Shown: positions 1-7,755 of the stretch, piece by piece | Layout: every line of letters starts with the position of its first letter | How positions within the stretch are numbered: position 1 is the stretch's first letter | Program-made: the position numbers and the translations under genes | Source of the DNA: Curvibacter microcysteis | GTDB taxonomy: Bacteria > Pseudomonadota > Gammaproteobacteria > Burkholderiales > Burkholderiaceae_C | NCBI RefSeq assembly: GCF_028649455.1 | Contig: NZ_JAQSIO010000001.1 | Span: forward strand, 434,001 to 498,000 | DNA: 64,000 nt | Direction: 5' to 3' | The notes under the pieces: model-generated | Told to the model about the DNA's origin: nothing | Databases searched by the model: none | Seen by the model: the letters and a program-made list of their open reading frames with translations, nothing else

Positions 1-252
1 CTCAAGCTGAGCTGCCTTGGAGAACTCACGATCGATCAAATCAAGCAGCAAGGTTTTTCCCATGCCAGGCTCCGAGAGGATCAATATGCCGCTTGGGGTG
101 CGCAGTGTGCGCATGGTGTGAATCAAGTCACGGCAGGCATCGCGAATTCGTCTAAAGACCTGGTGATCCACTACAACGTTCAAAATCTGCTCGCCGACCT
201 TGAGAACCTCAGGCGATCGATGCCCTGAATAACTGTTCAATTCTTTATTCAT
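1..252 (-). CDS. tnsC: TnsC/TniB-like AAA+ transposition ATPase (partial, cut by the left edge)
   Basis: Only the first 84 codons lie in the window; the gene continues to the left. Residues 60-67 read SEPGMGKT, a Walker A P-loop (first position Ser instead of Gly/Ala) followed by LLLDLIDREF, as in TnsC/TniB ATPases that link target selection to the TnsAB transposase. The ATG at 252 follows the tnsB stop by three bases. A GAGG ribosome site lies inside the tnsB end, so translation is probably coupled. Family assignment rests on the P-loop plus the position after tnsA-tnsB. Walker B and the rest are not visible, so other AAA ATPases are not formally excluded. Confidence 0.8.
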   Translation of the reverse strand, partial: MNKELNSYSGHRSPEVLKVGEQILNVVVDHQVFRRIRDACRDLIHTMRTLRTPSGILILSEPGMGKTLLLDLIDREFSKAAQLE

Positions 253-255
253 GGA

Positions 256-2235
256 TCAATCCTCTAAAGAAAACGCTGGAAATGGCATCACTTTTGGAAG
301 TGCTTGTTGCATTGCAGGGCTGACGAGCATCAAGGGCTCCTGTGAAGGTGGAACAAGCGGGCTCGATGGGGTCATCGGGACAGAGGTCAGTCCCTGCATT
401 CGGATGAGCTTGGCATCCTTGCGAACCCTGAGCCCGCGACTTGCGGCCTGCTCCCATTTGTCTCGAAGACTCCAGATAGCCTTCTCCATCTCCTCGTATG
501 CATTGGCACGGGTGAGACGCTTTTTGGCTTCTTCACGTACGATTTCAAGCTGGACCAACGACAGGCCACAGCCATCGTTGAACAAGGGGCGCTGCAACGG
601 TACGTTCAACCAAGACTTAGCCCTGGGCAAATGGACAAAAACACTACTGAGATCGTCCGGATTGAAACGGATCTCGGTCCGAAAATTCTCGTGCTTCATC
701 CGACGGTAGTCTTGCAACTCCTCGGAGTTGAAGCGGAGGTACTTGAAAAACACACCATCACCATCCACAGTTCGATGGGCATTCAGTCCACACAGGAGGT
801 CAAGCCCCGACAGCTGCGTCGGGAACATTGCTGGAGGACTCGACTGCCGCCCCTCTTCCCACAGATCCCAGGATCTGCAAAGCGTGGTGGCATTGATGCT
901 CAAGGGGTGAGTTTGAGATGCCCACTCAATGAGGCACGTGCACAAATCATCAAAGATGATGGCCGACGTCTTTGACGGGTCAGGAGCAACTGCATTGCGG
1001 ATGACGGTATGCACGCGACCATGACTTGGCAGTACACGATTCGACTCCTTGATCGCGCGCTCAATAGCAGGCTTGAACCACGGCTGCCGGACCGGATTGA
1101 ACAGCATGTCACATCGCAGTTCCCAGCCGATTCGCTTGAACTGGGCCGAATGAAACTCCAATCCGTTGTCCACCACAATCAGTTCGGGTACGCCCATCGC
1201 AGTCCAACGCAATGGATGCTCATCAAGCGCTTCCACAAGTTCCTCCTTAGGAAGAATTGAGAACTTGAGGGCTCTGGCCACGGTAGCAGCTGATGGGCCA
1301 TAAAAGCTTACGTACAGTCCAAGCAAGTAGCCTGAATACCGATCTATCAGGAGTGTGATCCAGGGTCTTCCCAGAGGGACACCAGTTCTCGGATCAATGA
1401 CCCACACATCCAGCAAGGTATGGTCGACCTCTACCCGCTCCATGATGCGTGTGCTCATATCTCCGTGTAGGCTGTAGCGCCAGTTGTTCTTGGCGTAGCC
1501 CATACCAACGCGTTTGCAATCGCGGATATATGGGGGTATCTCTGCAACCCGTCGATCCACCGTTCGCTCCGAAGGAGCTTTCAGGTCCACTCCATGCTGG
1601 CGGTTGTGCTGCGCGATGGTCCTTTTGATTTCTCCATGCACCTCTCTGACGGAAGGCCCACGAAGTGACAAGTAGCTCTTCGACAAGATCTGGTTGACGA
1701 TCTCATCAACTGTCGCTGAAATGCGCTTTGGCCGAACGACGAATGCGCGTCTATCAGCGAGTGCGTATGCATTGCGATCAGCACGAAGATAGGTGTGCAG
1801 CCAAAGCTCAACCGTGGAGCCAGACGGGCATTTGTGGGTAGAAATCGGCCGCTCCCCGCACCTCACGGCATCAATATGCCTGCTCCAGACCTGGTTTGCG
1901 ACAGTCGCACACTGTTCCCTCGAGTAGGTCCGGCAGGGCTGATTAAGCACCGCTTGCACGAACTCCATACGAAAATCGATGAGCGCCAGCTGCTTTGGAC
2001 TCCAACTAACAGGAAGCGCATGCCCTGCAGGTTGTGGCCCTGGTTGAGCAGCGGGTACGGAGGTGGGCTTGAACTTACCTTCGAAGATGTCCTTAAGCAG
2101 ACGAAACGCCTTGAAAGTACAGACCTCGAAAGTGTCCAGATACTTGAATTGAACGCGACCATCACCCAGGTCGCGTTCAAACTCCAGTTGCCGATCACCG
2201 TGCCTCAATACCAAACCACGACTTAAAGTAATCAT
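256..2235 (-). CDS. tnsB: TnsB-like DDE transposase (Mu/Tn7 superfamily integrase)
   Basis: This 659-residue protein has the size of TnsB. The retroviral-type integrase core is visible: D271 in VEVDHTLLDVW, D356 in IVVDNGLEFH and E392 in KPAIERAIKESN, giving the D-x84-D-x35-E spacing of the family. In Tn7 TnsB binds the element ends and makes the 3' cuts and joins. An HTH-like linker (PSERTVDRRV) precedes the core. The ATG at 2235 overlaps the tnsA 3' end by 41 bases, and tnsC follows after 3 bases, so tnsABC is one operon. No frameshift or lost catalytic residue is seen, so the enzyme may be active. Confidence 0.93.
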   Translation of the reverse strand: MITLSRGLVLRHGDRQLEFERDLGDGRVQFKYLDTFEVCTFKAFRLLKDIFEGKFKPTSVPAAQPGPQPAGHALPVSWSPKQLALIDFRMEFVQAVLNQPCRTYSREQCATVANQVWSRHIDAVRCGERPISTHKCPSGSTVELWLHTYLRADRNAYALADRRAFVVRPKRISATVDEIVNQILSKSYLSLRGPSVREVHGEIKRTIAQHNRQHGVDLKAPSERTVDRRVAEIPPYIRDCKRVGMGYAKNNWRYSLHGDMSTRIMERVEVDHTLLDVWVIDPRTGVPLGRPWITLLIDRYSGYLLGLYVSFYGPSAATVARALKFSILPKEELVEALDEHPLRWTAMGVPELIVVDNGLEFHSAQFKRIGWELRCDMLFNPVRQPWFKPAIERAIKESNRVLPSHGRVHTVIRNAVAPDPSKTSAIIFDDLCTCLIEWASQTHPLSINATTLCRSWDLWEEGRQSSPPAMFPTQLSGLDLLCGLNAHRTVDGDGVFFKYLRFNSEELQDYRRMKHENFRTEIRFNPDDLSSVFVHLPRAKSWLNVPLQRPLFNDGCGLSLVQLEIVREEAKKRLTRANAYEEMEKAIWSLRDKWEQAASRGLRVRKDAKLIRMQGLTSVPMTPSSPLVPPSQEPLMLVSPAMQQALPKVMPFPAFSLED

Positions 2236-2860
2236 GGTGGTCTCCTTTCACAGGATCGATAAAAACGCGTTGATCAGCATCCACCGAGAAATCCGCAGGA
2301 ACACGGCATTGGTGTCTGGCGACCAAGTTCCAGATCAGTGGCTCTGACAAGCCTTGAGACACAAGAGCCTTGATGGAAGTGTCCCCTTCGCACACTCGAC
2401 GCATCGTTTGCAAGCATTCCAGAGCCTCTTCGTCCGTGAAGCGCAGCCGCCCATACCGCATCAACAGCAGTGCGCGGGTGGCTAGCGCCTGGCCGTCAAT
2501 CAGCTTGTCTGTGATGACGAGATAGCGCTGCCCATCGGCGTGCAGTAAGCGTTCAACCCGTTTGAGCTTTTCCTCATGTTTTTTAAGAAACACCTCGGGC
2601 TTAACTTCAACGATGACGCTGTCTCCGTCGTTGAAAGCAATTTTGAAATCCGGGGTGTACCGCTCAGGCTTCTCGCCACCAGGGAGAGAAAGCGTGACGG
2701 GCTGATGGACGATGTCTTTGACAACAGGACAGGCAAGAGCAGCGATCACAAAGCGTCGCTCAAGGTGTGATTCGTGCTCAACAGAGTGATCAAGCAGCCA
2801 TGCTGCGTTGATGACGCCGACTTCTCGGTGCGGCGAGCGTTTGACGATTTTTCTGGTCAT
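2195..2860 (-). CDS. tnsA: TnsA-like endonuclease of a Tn7-like element
   Basis: The protein is 221 residues from the chosen start. TnsA makes the 5' cuts at the transposon ends together with TnsB, giving cut-and-paste movement. The restriction-enzyme-like core is visible: E34 in HLERRF, D71 in RYTPDFK and E85-x-K87 in VIVEVKPE, the E-D-ExK signature of TnsA N-terminal endonucleases. A longer frame opens with GTG at 2896, but ATG 2860 has an AGGAG ribosome site six bases upstream and is preferred. It overlaps tnsB by 41 bases. A 105-base gap separates it from the small ORF ending at 2966. Confidence 0.9.
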   Translation of the reverse strand: MTRKIVKRSPHREVGVINAAWLLDHSVEHESHLERRFVIAALACPVVKDIVHQPVTLSLPGGEKPERYTPDFKIAFNDGDSVIVEVKPEVFLKKHEEKLKRVERLLHADGQRYLVITDKLIDGQALATRALLLMRYGRLRFTDEEALECLQTMRRVCEGDTSIKALVSQGLSEPLIWNLVARHQCRVPADFSVDADQRVFIDPVKGDHHDYFKSWFGIEAR

Positions 2861-2965
2861 GATGACTCCTACAGAGGGACGTAGACAGCCACACACGCAA
2901 CAAAAAAGTCACGCGCGCAGCTTGACGTTGTCGCAGCTGCAGGAGTAAATTCCAGCTAAAGGGGC

Positions 2966-3088
2966 CTAATCCTTAGGTGGTTCGTTCTTCCTGCTGCCGG
3001 CGACGCCGATCATTCGAAAGGGTGGTCGGTTTTCGTTTTTTTGGGGGTTGGTTTTTTCCTTCAATCTCTCCAGTTCAGCAGTCAGCAC
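2966..3088 (-). CDS. small coupled ORF, 40 codons, unknown
   Basis: A GTG start overlaps the stop of the upstream regulator gene (GTGCTGA), an arrangement typical of translational coupling. The predicted 40-residue product is rich in Lys, Asn and Glu, begins MLTAELERLKEK and contains PPFRMIGVAGSRK. I do not recognise it. It sits between the gp16-like regulator and tnsA on the same strand. It may be a genuine small transposition-module gene or a chance reading frame. The overlap geometry is the only real support. Confidence 0.3.
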   Translation of the reverse strand: MLTAELERLKEKTNPQKNENRPPFRMIGVAGSRKNEPPKD

Positions 3089-3345
3089 AGACGATCGACA
3101 GACCGCAGATCGACGCCAGACTTGATGCCTAGTTCGACGGCAATCTGATGTGACTGGCCTCGCAAGCACTTGCGTTTACCTGCTAGCACCATCCTTGTGA
3201 GTTCCGGGCTAAAGCCCCGAGCTCGCGCCCAATCCGCAACACTTACTCCAGCCATGGCCAGGGCGGCCTTGGCTTGAGCTTCTGTCAGCAAAGAAGAGGC
3301 GGTGGCTTTGTCGCGCCGAAAGATGGAGATCGGATCACTGGTCAT
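3082..3345 (-). CDS. BcepMu gp16-like DNA-binding regulator
   Basis: An 87-residue protein with a single helix-turn-helix-like core: VSVADWARARGFSPELTRMV followed by GKRKCLRGQSHQIAVELGIK. From memory this resembles the BcepMu gp16 family of small regulators found beside Mu-like transposase genes. Its place just upstream of tnsABC, on the same strand, suggests it controls transposition. It is divergent from the gene at 3405, so the short gap between them probably holds both promoters. Family assignment is by motif recall, not by search. Confidence 0.7.
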   Translation of the reverse strand: MTSDPISIFRRDKATASSLLTEAQAKAALAMAGVSVADWARARGFSPELTRMVLAGKRKCLRGQSHQIAVELGIKSGVDLRSVDRLC

Positions 3346-3404
3346 GTGCAGCCAGACATTCTGACCGTTTTATGGGCCTAGCACTACATCGTGATAATCT
3401 CCAA

Positions 3405-4220
3405 ATGACGAATTTCACGACGCTTTTATCCCCCTCGCGAAGCAATTCGAAACGTGGTCCGGGCCGCCCTCGGCAGTGCGAGATTGAACGGCTAAGGGCT
3501 GCGATCACGTTCACGGAACTGAAACGTGTGTCCGGGTTGAAGTTGTCAACTCTTCACCGTCAATTCGCTGAGCAAACTCCGTCTTACTCATCCGAAGCAC
3601 ACAGTTGGTCCACGCCCGTGGCCTTTCTTCGTTACGGCAGGGGTATGCAAGTACCGAAGCCAACTATCTATGAGTGGCTTCGTCAAGAGTGGCCAGCCGT
3701 CTACAGAACCTCACAGTCGCCTTTTTTCAGAGCCCTCACCATGCCTTCTGAAAGGGAAGCCCTAACTGAATTTGCTGCTGAGTTGTATGGCCGCTACGGC
3801 CCAGGTCTGCCGCGTGACCTCATCTTCACCTCTCTCAGCAAAGAGGCAATCGGTACTGGACTGCGATTCAGAACGCCAATTTGGCTTCAACCACGCGACG
3901 TGGCAGGTCTGATCAATCGACCCGAAATTGGTGCCCTGTGCTTGATCATTCATTGCCTGAAGGTCAACGAAGGAACGGATTCAGAGCTTGACTGTGCAAA
4001 GGTTGCTGTCGCTTGGCTTCAAAAATGGGGCATCGGCGAGCACATTCATCAGGATGCGACAGCGTTGCTGGTAGCAGTTCTTCGGAACAGGGTCTTAGGG
4101 CTACAAGAACTACTAGCTGTGGACTCGCAGTGGCAAGCGTTAGCGATTGACTTGAGTGCCGAGTGCTACAAGCCAGTTCCAAAAACCAGATTCATACCCT
4201 TGCTCCCCATACCTGGATGA
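3405..4220 (+). CDS. unrecognised protein of a Tn7-like island, divergent from the tns module
   Basis: The frame opens at ATG 3372; ATG 3405 gives 271 residues and begins MTNFTTLLSP. Neither start has a clear ribosome site, and a GATAAT -10-like box at 3393-3398 would place transcription start near 3405, so the shorter form is chosen with low certainty. Near the N-terminus is a basic KRGPGRPRQ stretch like an AT-hook, followed by a predicted helical segment (ITFTELKRVSGLKLSTLHRQF) that could be a winged-helix or HTH. No catalytic motif is recognised. Being divergent from the regulator, it may be an accessory or targeting gene of the element, or cargo. Confidence 0.7.
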   Translation: MTNFTTLLSPSRSNSKRGPGRPRQCEIERLRAAITFTELKRVSGLKLSTLHRQFAEQTPSYSSEAHSWSTPVAFLRYGRGMQVPKPTIYEWLRQEWPAVYRTSQSPFFRALTMPSEREALTEFAAELYGRYGPGLPRDLIFTSLSKEAIGTGLRFRTPIWLQPRDVAGLINRPEIGALCLIIHCLKVNEGTDSELDCAKVAVAWLQKWGIGEHIHQDATALLVAVLRNRVLGLQELLAVDSQWQALAIDLSAECYKPVPKTRFIPLLPIPG

Positions 4221-4258
4221 GCGCCCTCAGACCAACTCGCTCTGCGATTCCGACCTTA

Positions 4259-4906
4259 CTAAGTTGTCGGTTGGACTTGAGCTTGGAGTGAATCGTTGCC
4301 AACGGCCCGGCGTTGAACCCACCAGGCGGAAAACTGAGCCAAGTTCACATGCTGAGAGGATGCCAAGCTCAGGTCCGCGCCTTGATTTGGTGAACCATGA
4401 GGATCTCTCAGGATCAGCGCAGAGTGGATGTCTGGATGTACGCCCTTCAGGTACGGCAAGTAGTCATCCACAAATGCCTCAGGCTTCAAGACATCAAGTA
4501 CCTGTGCCTTGGGACTCACGCTGGCTTGGTCGTTATCTGTTGCGATCACCCTCTTGATCGGAAACCCCAGATCTTGCAGGTTCTTCAATCGAGCCGCCTC
4601 GAACTTAGATGGCAAGGCAGAGACGCACACCAATTCATACCCAGCTTCACAAAGGGTATGACACGCGTCGATAGCACCATCAATGGCTGGCACTGTCGTC
4701 CAAAACTCATCATCGAACGTAGCCCGGAGGCGATCAAGCGCGGCCCCAGTCAATCGGGGCACGCCCCAGCGATCAACGGCCCAGTAAGCGTTCGGGTTCA
4801 CCAACCGAGGCTTCACTCCAAAGGCTTTCTCCCATGACCGGCCATAGGCCAGGTTGAAGTCGAGCAATACGCCGTCAGCGTCCAGAGCAATCAAACCTCG
4901 ATACAT
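4259..4906 (-). CDS. HAD-superfamily hydrolase
   Basis: This 215-residue protein begins MYRGLIALDADGVLLDF. D9 and D11 form the DxDGV nucleophile motif of HAD phosphatases. Motif II is VCVSALPS. A Lys in the KAQVLDVLKP region and FVDDYLPYL supply motifs III and IV, so the catalytic set looks complete. The natural substrate cannot be read from the sequence. The frame opens at GTG 4915, but ATG 4906 has AAGGTGG about six bases upstream and is preferred. It lies between the transposition module and DISARM. It could be a stand-alone housekeeping-like cargo gene; a defence role is not supported by anything seen. Confidence 0.8.
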   Translation of the reverse strand: MYRGLIALDADGVLLDFNLAYGRSWEKAFGVKPRLVNPNAYWAVDRWGVPRLTGAALDRLRATFDDEFWTTVPAIDGAIDACHTLCEAGYELVCVSALPSKFEAARLKNLQDLGFPIKRVIATDNDQASVSPKAQVLDVLKPEAFVDDYLPYLKGVHPDIHSALILRDPHGSPNQGADLSLASSQHVNLAQFSAWWVQRRAVGNDSLQAQVQPTT

Positions 4907-5057
4907 GCTAACCACCTTGTTCCCGCAAAGCCGTTACGGCGAAATGTCTACCTATCACTTCACCGATACCTAGTTAGGTGTTTTGCAGCCGTTCTGAAAA
5001 CTTCGCGCCAGTCGGTATCGCTTGAAGACTGAAGGAGCAATCGGTGAACGCCCCTTT

Positions 5058-5095
5058 TGTAGGCTGGCCATGCATGGCTTAGCCCGTAGCCTACA
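5058..5095. repeat. nested inverted repeat downstream of the DISARM operon
   Basis: Outer arms TGTAGGCT (5058-5065) and AGCCTACA (5088-5095) are perfectly complementary. Inside them lies the perfect 12-base palindrome GCCATGCATGGC (5067-5078). It sits 36 bases after the drmC stop, in the 224-base gap before the HAD gene. On the minus strand no T-run follows, so it is not an evident intrinsic terminator. It could be an RNA 3' end structure or a protein-binding site. Confidence 0.5.
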
Positions 5096-5130
5096 GTAGA
5101 CACCAGCGACACGGCATCCACATTGAGGCT

Positions 5131-5892
5131 TCAAGAGGGGCCTACCACCCTGAGCGCAACGAGCAAGTGAAGATGCTTTGAAAGCACTTCTGGGACCTTG
5201 CCGCCAGTGATCAGAACTCCGGCCTCCATGTTCATTTCCATCGCGTGGCCAGTTAAATTAGCGCTTGTAATGAAACAGACTTTACTGTCGGCGACAACCA
5301 CTTTGGCGTGAACTCGGCCACCAGAGTAGGCTGCAGCCTGATCGTGCCAAGCGTAGAGGTTGGCGGACGGGACCAGTGCTCTCATCTTGCCTATCGCATC
5401 GAAAGTGATGCTGCCGCCGTGATCTTTGGACAATTCAAGCAGCATTGATACAACAACCCCGCGATCACTTGCAGCATTCAACGCCTTGACAATGGCCGAC
5501 ACGTCGTAGGCTACAAAGCTGGTGATGAACAACGACTTTTCAGCGGAATTGATGACTTGCAGAAGCGCCTGCTCTGTTCGGCGCGCCGATACGAAGGGCG
5601 TGGTCGGACCAGTCCACACGAGTTCGGTGGACTGCTCCGAGGCCGCTTTGGCGTAAACGTGGCTTGCAGCGATAAGCATGGATGCCAGTTCGTCAGAACC
5701 GACCTCAGTGTTTTGCCAGGCTGCTGCCAGCTGCTCTACCACGCTGCTGGCGACTGGGGTTCCGACCACACTCGGCAATGTCGTCGCAGCCTTACGGGCA
5801 TCAGTTCGACGAACACGGGCGGCGACTGCATGTATCTTTTCAGGCGAAACCAGAGAGACCAAGGCTGCAATAGCATCCAAAAGTTCATCCAC
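5131..5892 (-). CDS. drmC: DISARM protein DrmC, phospholipase D-like nuclease
   Basis: This 253-residue protein has one C-terminal HKD motif: H195-x-K197-x4-D202 in HAKVVVAD, followed by SANLTGHAMEMN. A single HKD motif implies a homodimeric active site as in Nuc-type PLD nucleases. DrmC is the PLD component of DISARM defence, where its exact role remains poorly defined. The start is GTG 5892, one base after the drmB stop (TGA C GTG), with AAGGG about eight bases upstream, so it is translationally coupled. It is the last gene of the operon, as in other DISARM loci. Confidence 0.9.
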   Translation of the reverse strand: MDELLDAIAALVSLVSPEKIHAVAARVRRTDARKAATTLPSVVGTPVASSVVEQLAAAWQNTEVGSDELASMLIAASHVYAKAASEQSTELVWTGPTTPFVSARRTEQALLQVINSAEKSLFITSFVAYDVSAIVKALNAASDRGVVVSMLLELSKDHGGSITFDAIGKMRALVPSANLYAWHDQAAAYSGGRVHAKVVVADSKVCFITSANLTGHAMEMNMEAGVLITGGKVPEVLSKHLHLLVALRVVGPS

Positions 5893-5893
5893 G

Positions 5894-7753
5894 TCAGAAA
5901 CCCTTGAAGAAAGCAGCGTTGTCGCGTTCGAGTGTTGGTATGAGCAGCGATCGGTCCAGATACCGATTGCCCCGCTCGCAAGATGTCTCCGCCACTAAAG
6001 AGCACGCATGGCAAGCAGCCCCATGCAATGAGCGATCTTTTTCGGGGTCATGTTCCGAGCAGAGCGGATCTGATGAGCAGATCTTCGAACGATTCAGTGC
6101 TTGCTCCAGCAGGCGGCCAAGGTTTTCTGGCTTCCCGAGGTCGACAAGGCCACCCAGCGTGCCGTCAGAATCTGCTGCTGCGGTGTAGATGAGGATCCCC
6201 GCCTGCGGGCTGTCGCCCGATGTATCGGCATAGATGCGCTCACGAATGCTCGCAGCGTTGTATCCGCACTCCAGCGCCAGCTCACGAATCAGCAAGTGAG
6301 ACAGCGTGTGCAGCATCGCATAACGAATGCCGGGGTAACCTTCGTTCGGGTCGAGATGACGCGAATTGCGCCACCCCTTGTGACCACCACGGAGCATCTG
6401 GTCGACCTTCTTCACACCATCCAGAGCCTCCCACGTGACCAGCGCGGCTTCGTCGAACTGGATGAAGATTCCTTCACCATGAACCTGGTTGGCTGGCACC
6501 CAATCCGGCTTGCTGCGTGACAGGCTTGCCATTTGGGGGCGCTCATTCGGATCGCCGGACTCTTCTGGTGCTTCGACCCGAGTGAAGCCCAACAAGGCAT
6601 TCACCTCGCGCAAGCGCTCAAGGAGCAAGACTCGACTGATATGGCCTACGAGGCCCTGTGGCGTGCTGACCTTCTTGCTCATGAAGTGCGGGTAGTCCGT
6701 GGGCGGGTTGGCCTCTGTCAGTACATCCCACTCGGGCCCTTTGATGTCGGCCTCACCTACGACATCCTGCCCGCCGCCGGAGCGATGTGCCTCAATGGCC
6801 GACCAGATCGAGGCCGCCGCATACTTGTCTATTCCTGGCAGCGCACCAGTCTTCTTCAAGGTCTTCACCGTCACCGACACCTCGGCTTCGGATTCAAGTT
6901 CGTCGAAAAACTCCCAGCCATCCTGGATCAGTTGACTGAGCGGGTCGTTGATCTGGGGAATCGCGAGCGCCGAGAGCGTGATGGGGAACCAGCTATTCGT
7001 GGCACCCAGCAGAACCGCGCGCGCTTCCTCATCGCATTCGTGATCGAAGTGGTCTAGGTGGGGATGTCGCCCTCGGCAACCCGGCAGATTCTCCTTTCCT
7101 GCCTTGCCGAAGGCGTGCGCCATGCTTCGAGATGCTCCACATGCATCACATTTCACCCACAGGTTTTCCGTTTGCAGCGATGCGCCACTCTCGAAGAAGC
7201 GCAGCGTGCCTTTGCACGAGCTGTTGCCGCCGTGAACGAAATAGTGCCAAGGAAAATCGTCGAGGTGACCATCGCGGCAGGCCAGCAGGAAACGTGCGGG
7301 AACGGCATCCGCATCCTTGGCCGGCTGATCGCCTTTGGAACCACGGCAGCCTTTGTGAACGAAGCGGGTTCGCTCCGGCCTGAAGCGGTTCTCCTTGATC
7401 TCGAACAGACCAGCATCGAAGGGCGACAGCAGGCCGCATTTCACGCAGCGCATCCAGCGCGGGAATGGCCGGACGGGGACACCGATGTTAGCCTCAGCCG
7501 ACCAGACATCGACGAGTTCACTCTTCTGGAATGGCGGCATCCGCAGGTTCTCGACCTGCGACCCCAGAACCTTCCGAACGGCAGCAAGCAGCCGCGCCTC
7601 TTGAATCGGCTGGCAGCGATCCTTTTCCCATCTATCGATGCCGAGTGTCACTACGGAAAGGCTGGGCAGGTCGATCAGCGCACCGGGGCCATAGGTCCAC
7701 AGTAATTGGCTGGGGCGCACTTCGCCGACTGGCGTTTTGTTGTTGATGATCAT
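5894..7753 (-). CDS. drmB: DISARM protein DrmB (DUF1998)
   Basis: A 619-residue protein whose C-terminal third carries the DUF1998 cysteine cluster: CSSDPLCSEHDP, then CHACSLVAETSCERGN, a likely zinc site. The N-terminus reads RPSQLLWTYGPGALIDLP, typical of DrmB. Additional CxxC and CDACG pairs lie around residues 105-210. In DISARM, DrmB works with the DrmA helicase as the core DNA-sensing complex. A TTG at 7759 opens the frame, but ATG 7753 has GAGGAT as ribosome site, within the drmA end, and is preferred. Stop and start of drmA/drmB overlap, so the two are likely made in equal amounts. Confidence 0.92.
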   Translation of the reverse strand: MIINNKTPVGEVRPSQLLWTYGPGALIDLPSLSVVTLGIDRWEKDRCQPIQEARLLAAVRKVLGSQVENLRMPPFQKSELVDVWSAEANIGVPVRPFPRWMRCVKCGLLSPFDAGLFEIKENRFRPERTRFVHKGCRGSKGDQPAKDADAVPARFLLACRDGHLDDFPWHYFVHGGNSSCKGTLRFFESGASLQTENLWVKCDACGASRSMAHAFGKAGKENLPGCRGRHPHLDHFDHECDEEARAVLLGATNSWFPITLSALAIPQINDPLSQLIQDGWEFFDELESEAEVSVTVKTLKKTGALPGIDKYAAASIWSAIEAHRSGGGQDVVGEADIKGPEWDVLTEANPPTDYPHFMSKKVSTPQGLVGHISRVLLLERLREVNALLGFTRVEAPEESGDPNERPQMASLSRSKPDWVPANQVHGEGIFIQFDEAALVTWEALDGVKKVDQMLRGGHKGWRNSRHLDPNEGYPGIRYAMLHTLSHLLIRELALECGYNAASIRERIYADTSGDSPQAGILIYTAAADSDGTLGGLVDLGKPENLGRLLEQALNRSKICSSDPLCSEHDPEKDRSLHGAACHACSLVAETSCERGNRYLDRSLLIPTLERDNAAFFKGF

Positions 7754-7755
7754 GT

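Noticed and set aside
5058..5095. Intrinsic terminator for the DISARM operon
   Set aside because: On the minus strand the stem is followed by AAAAGGGG, not T.
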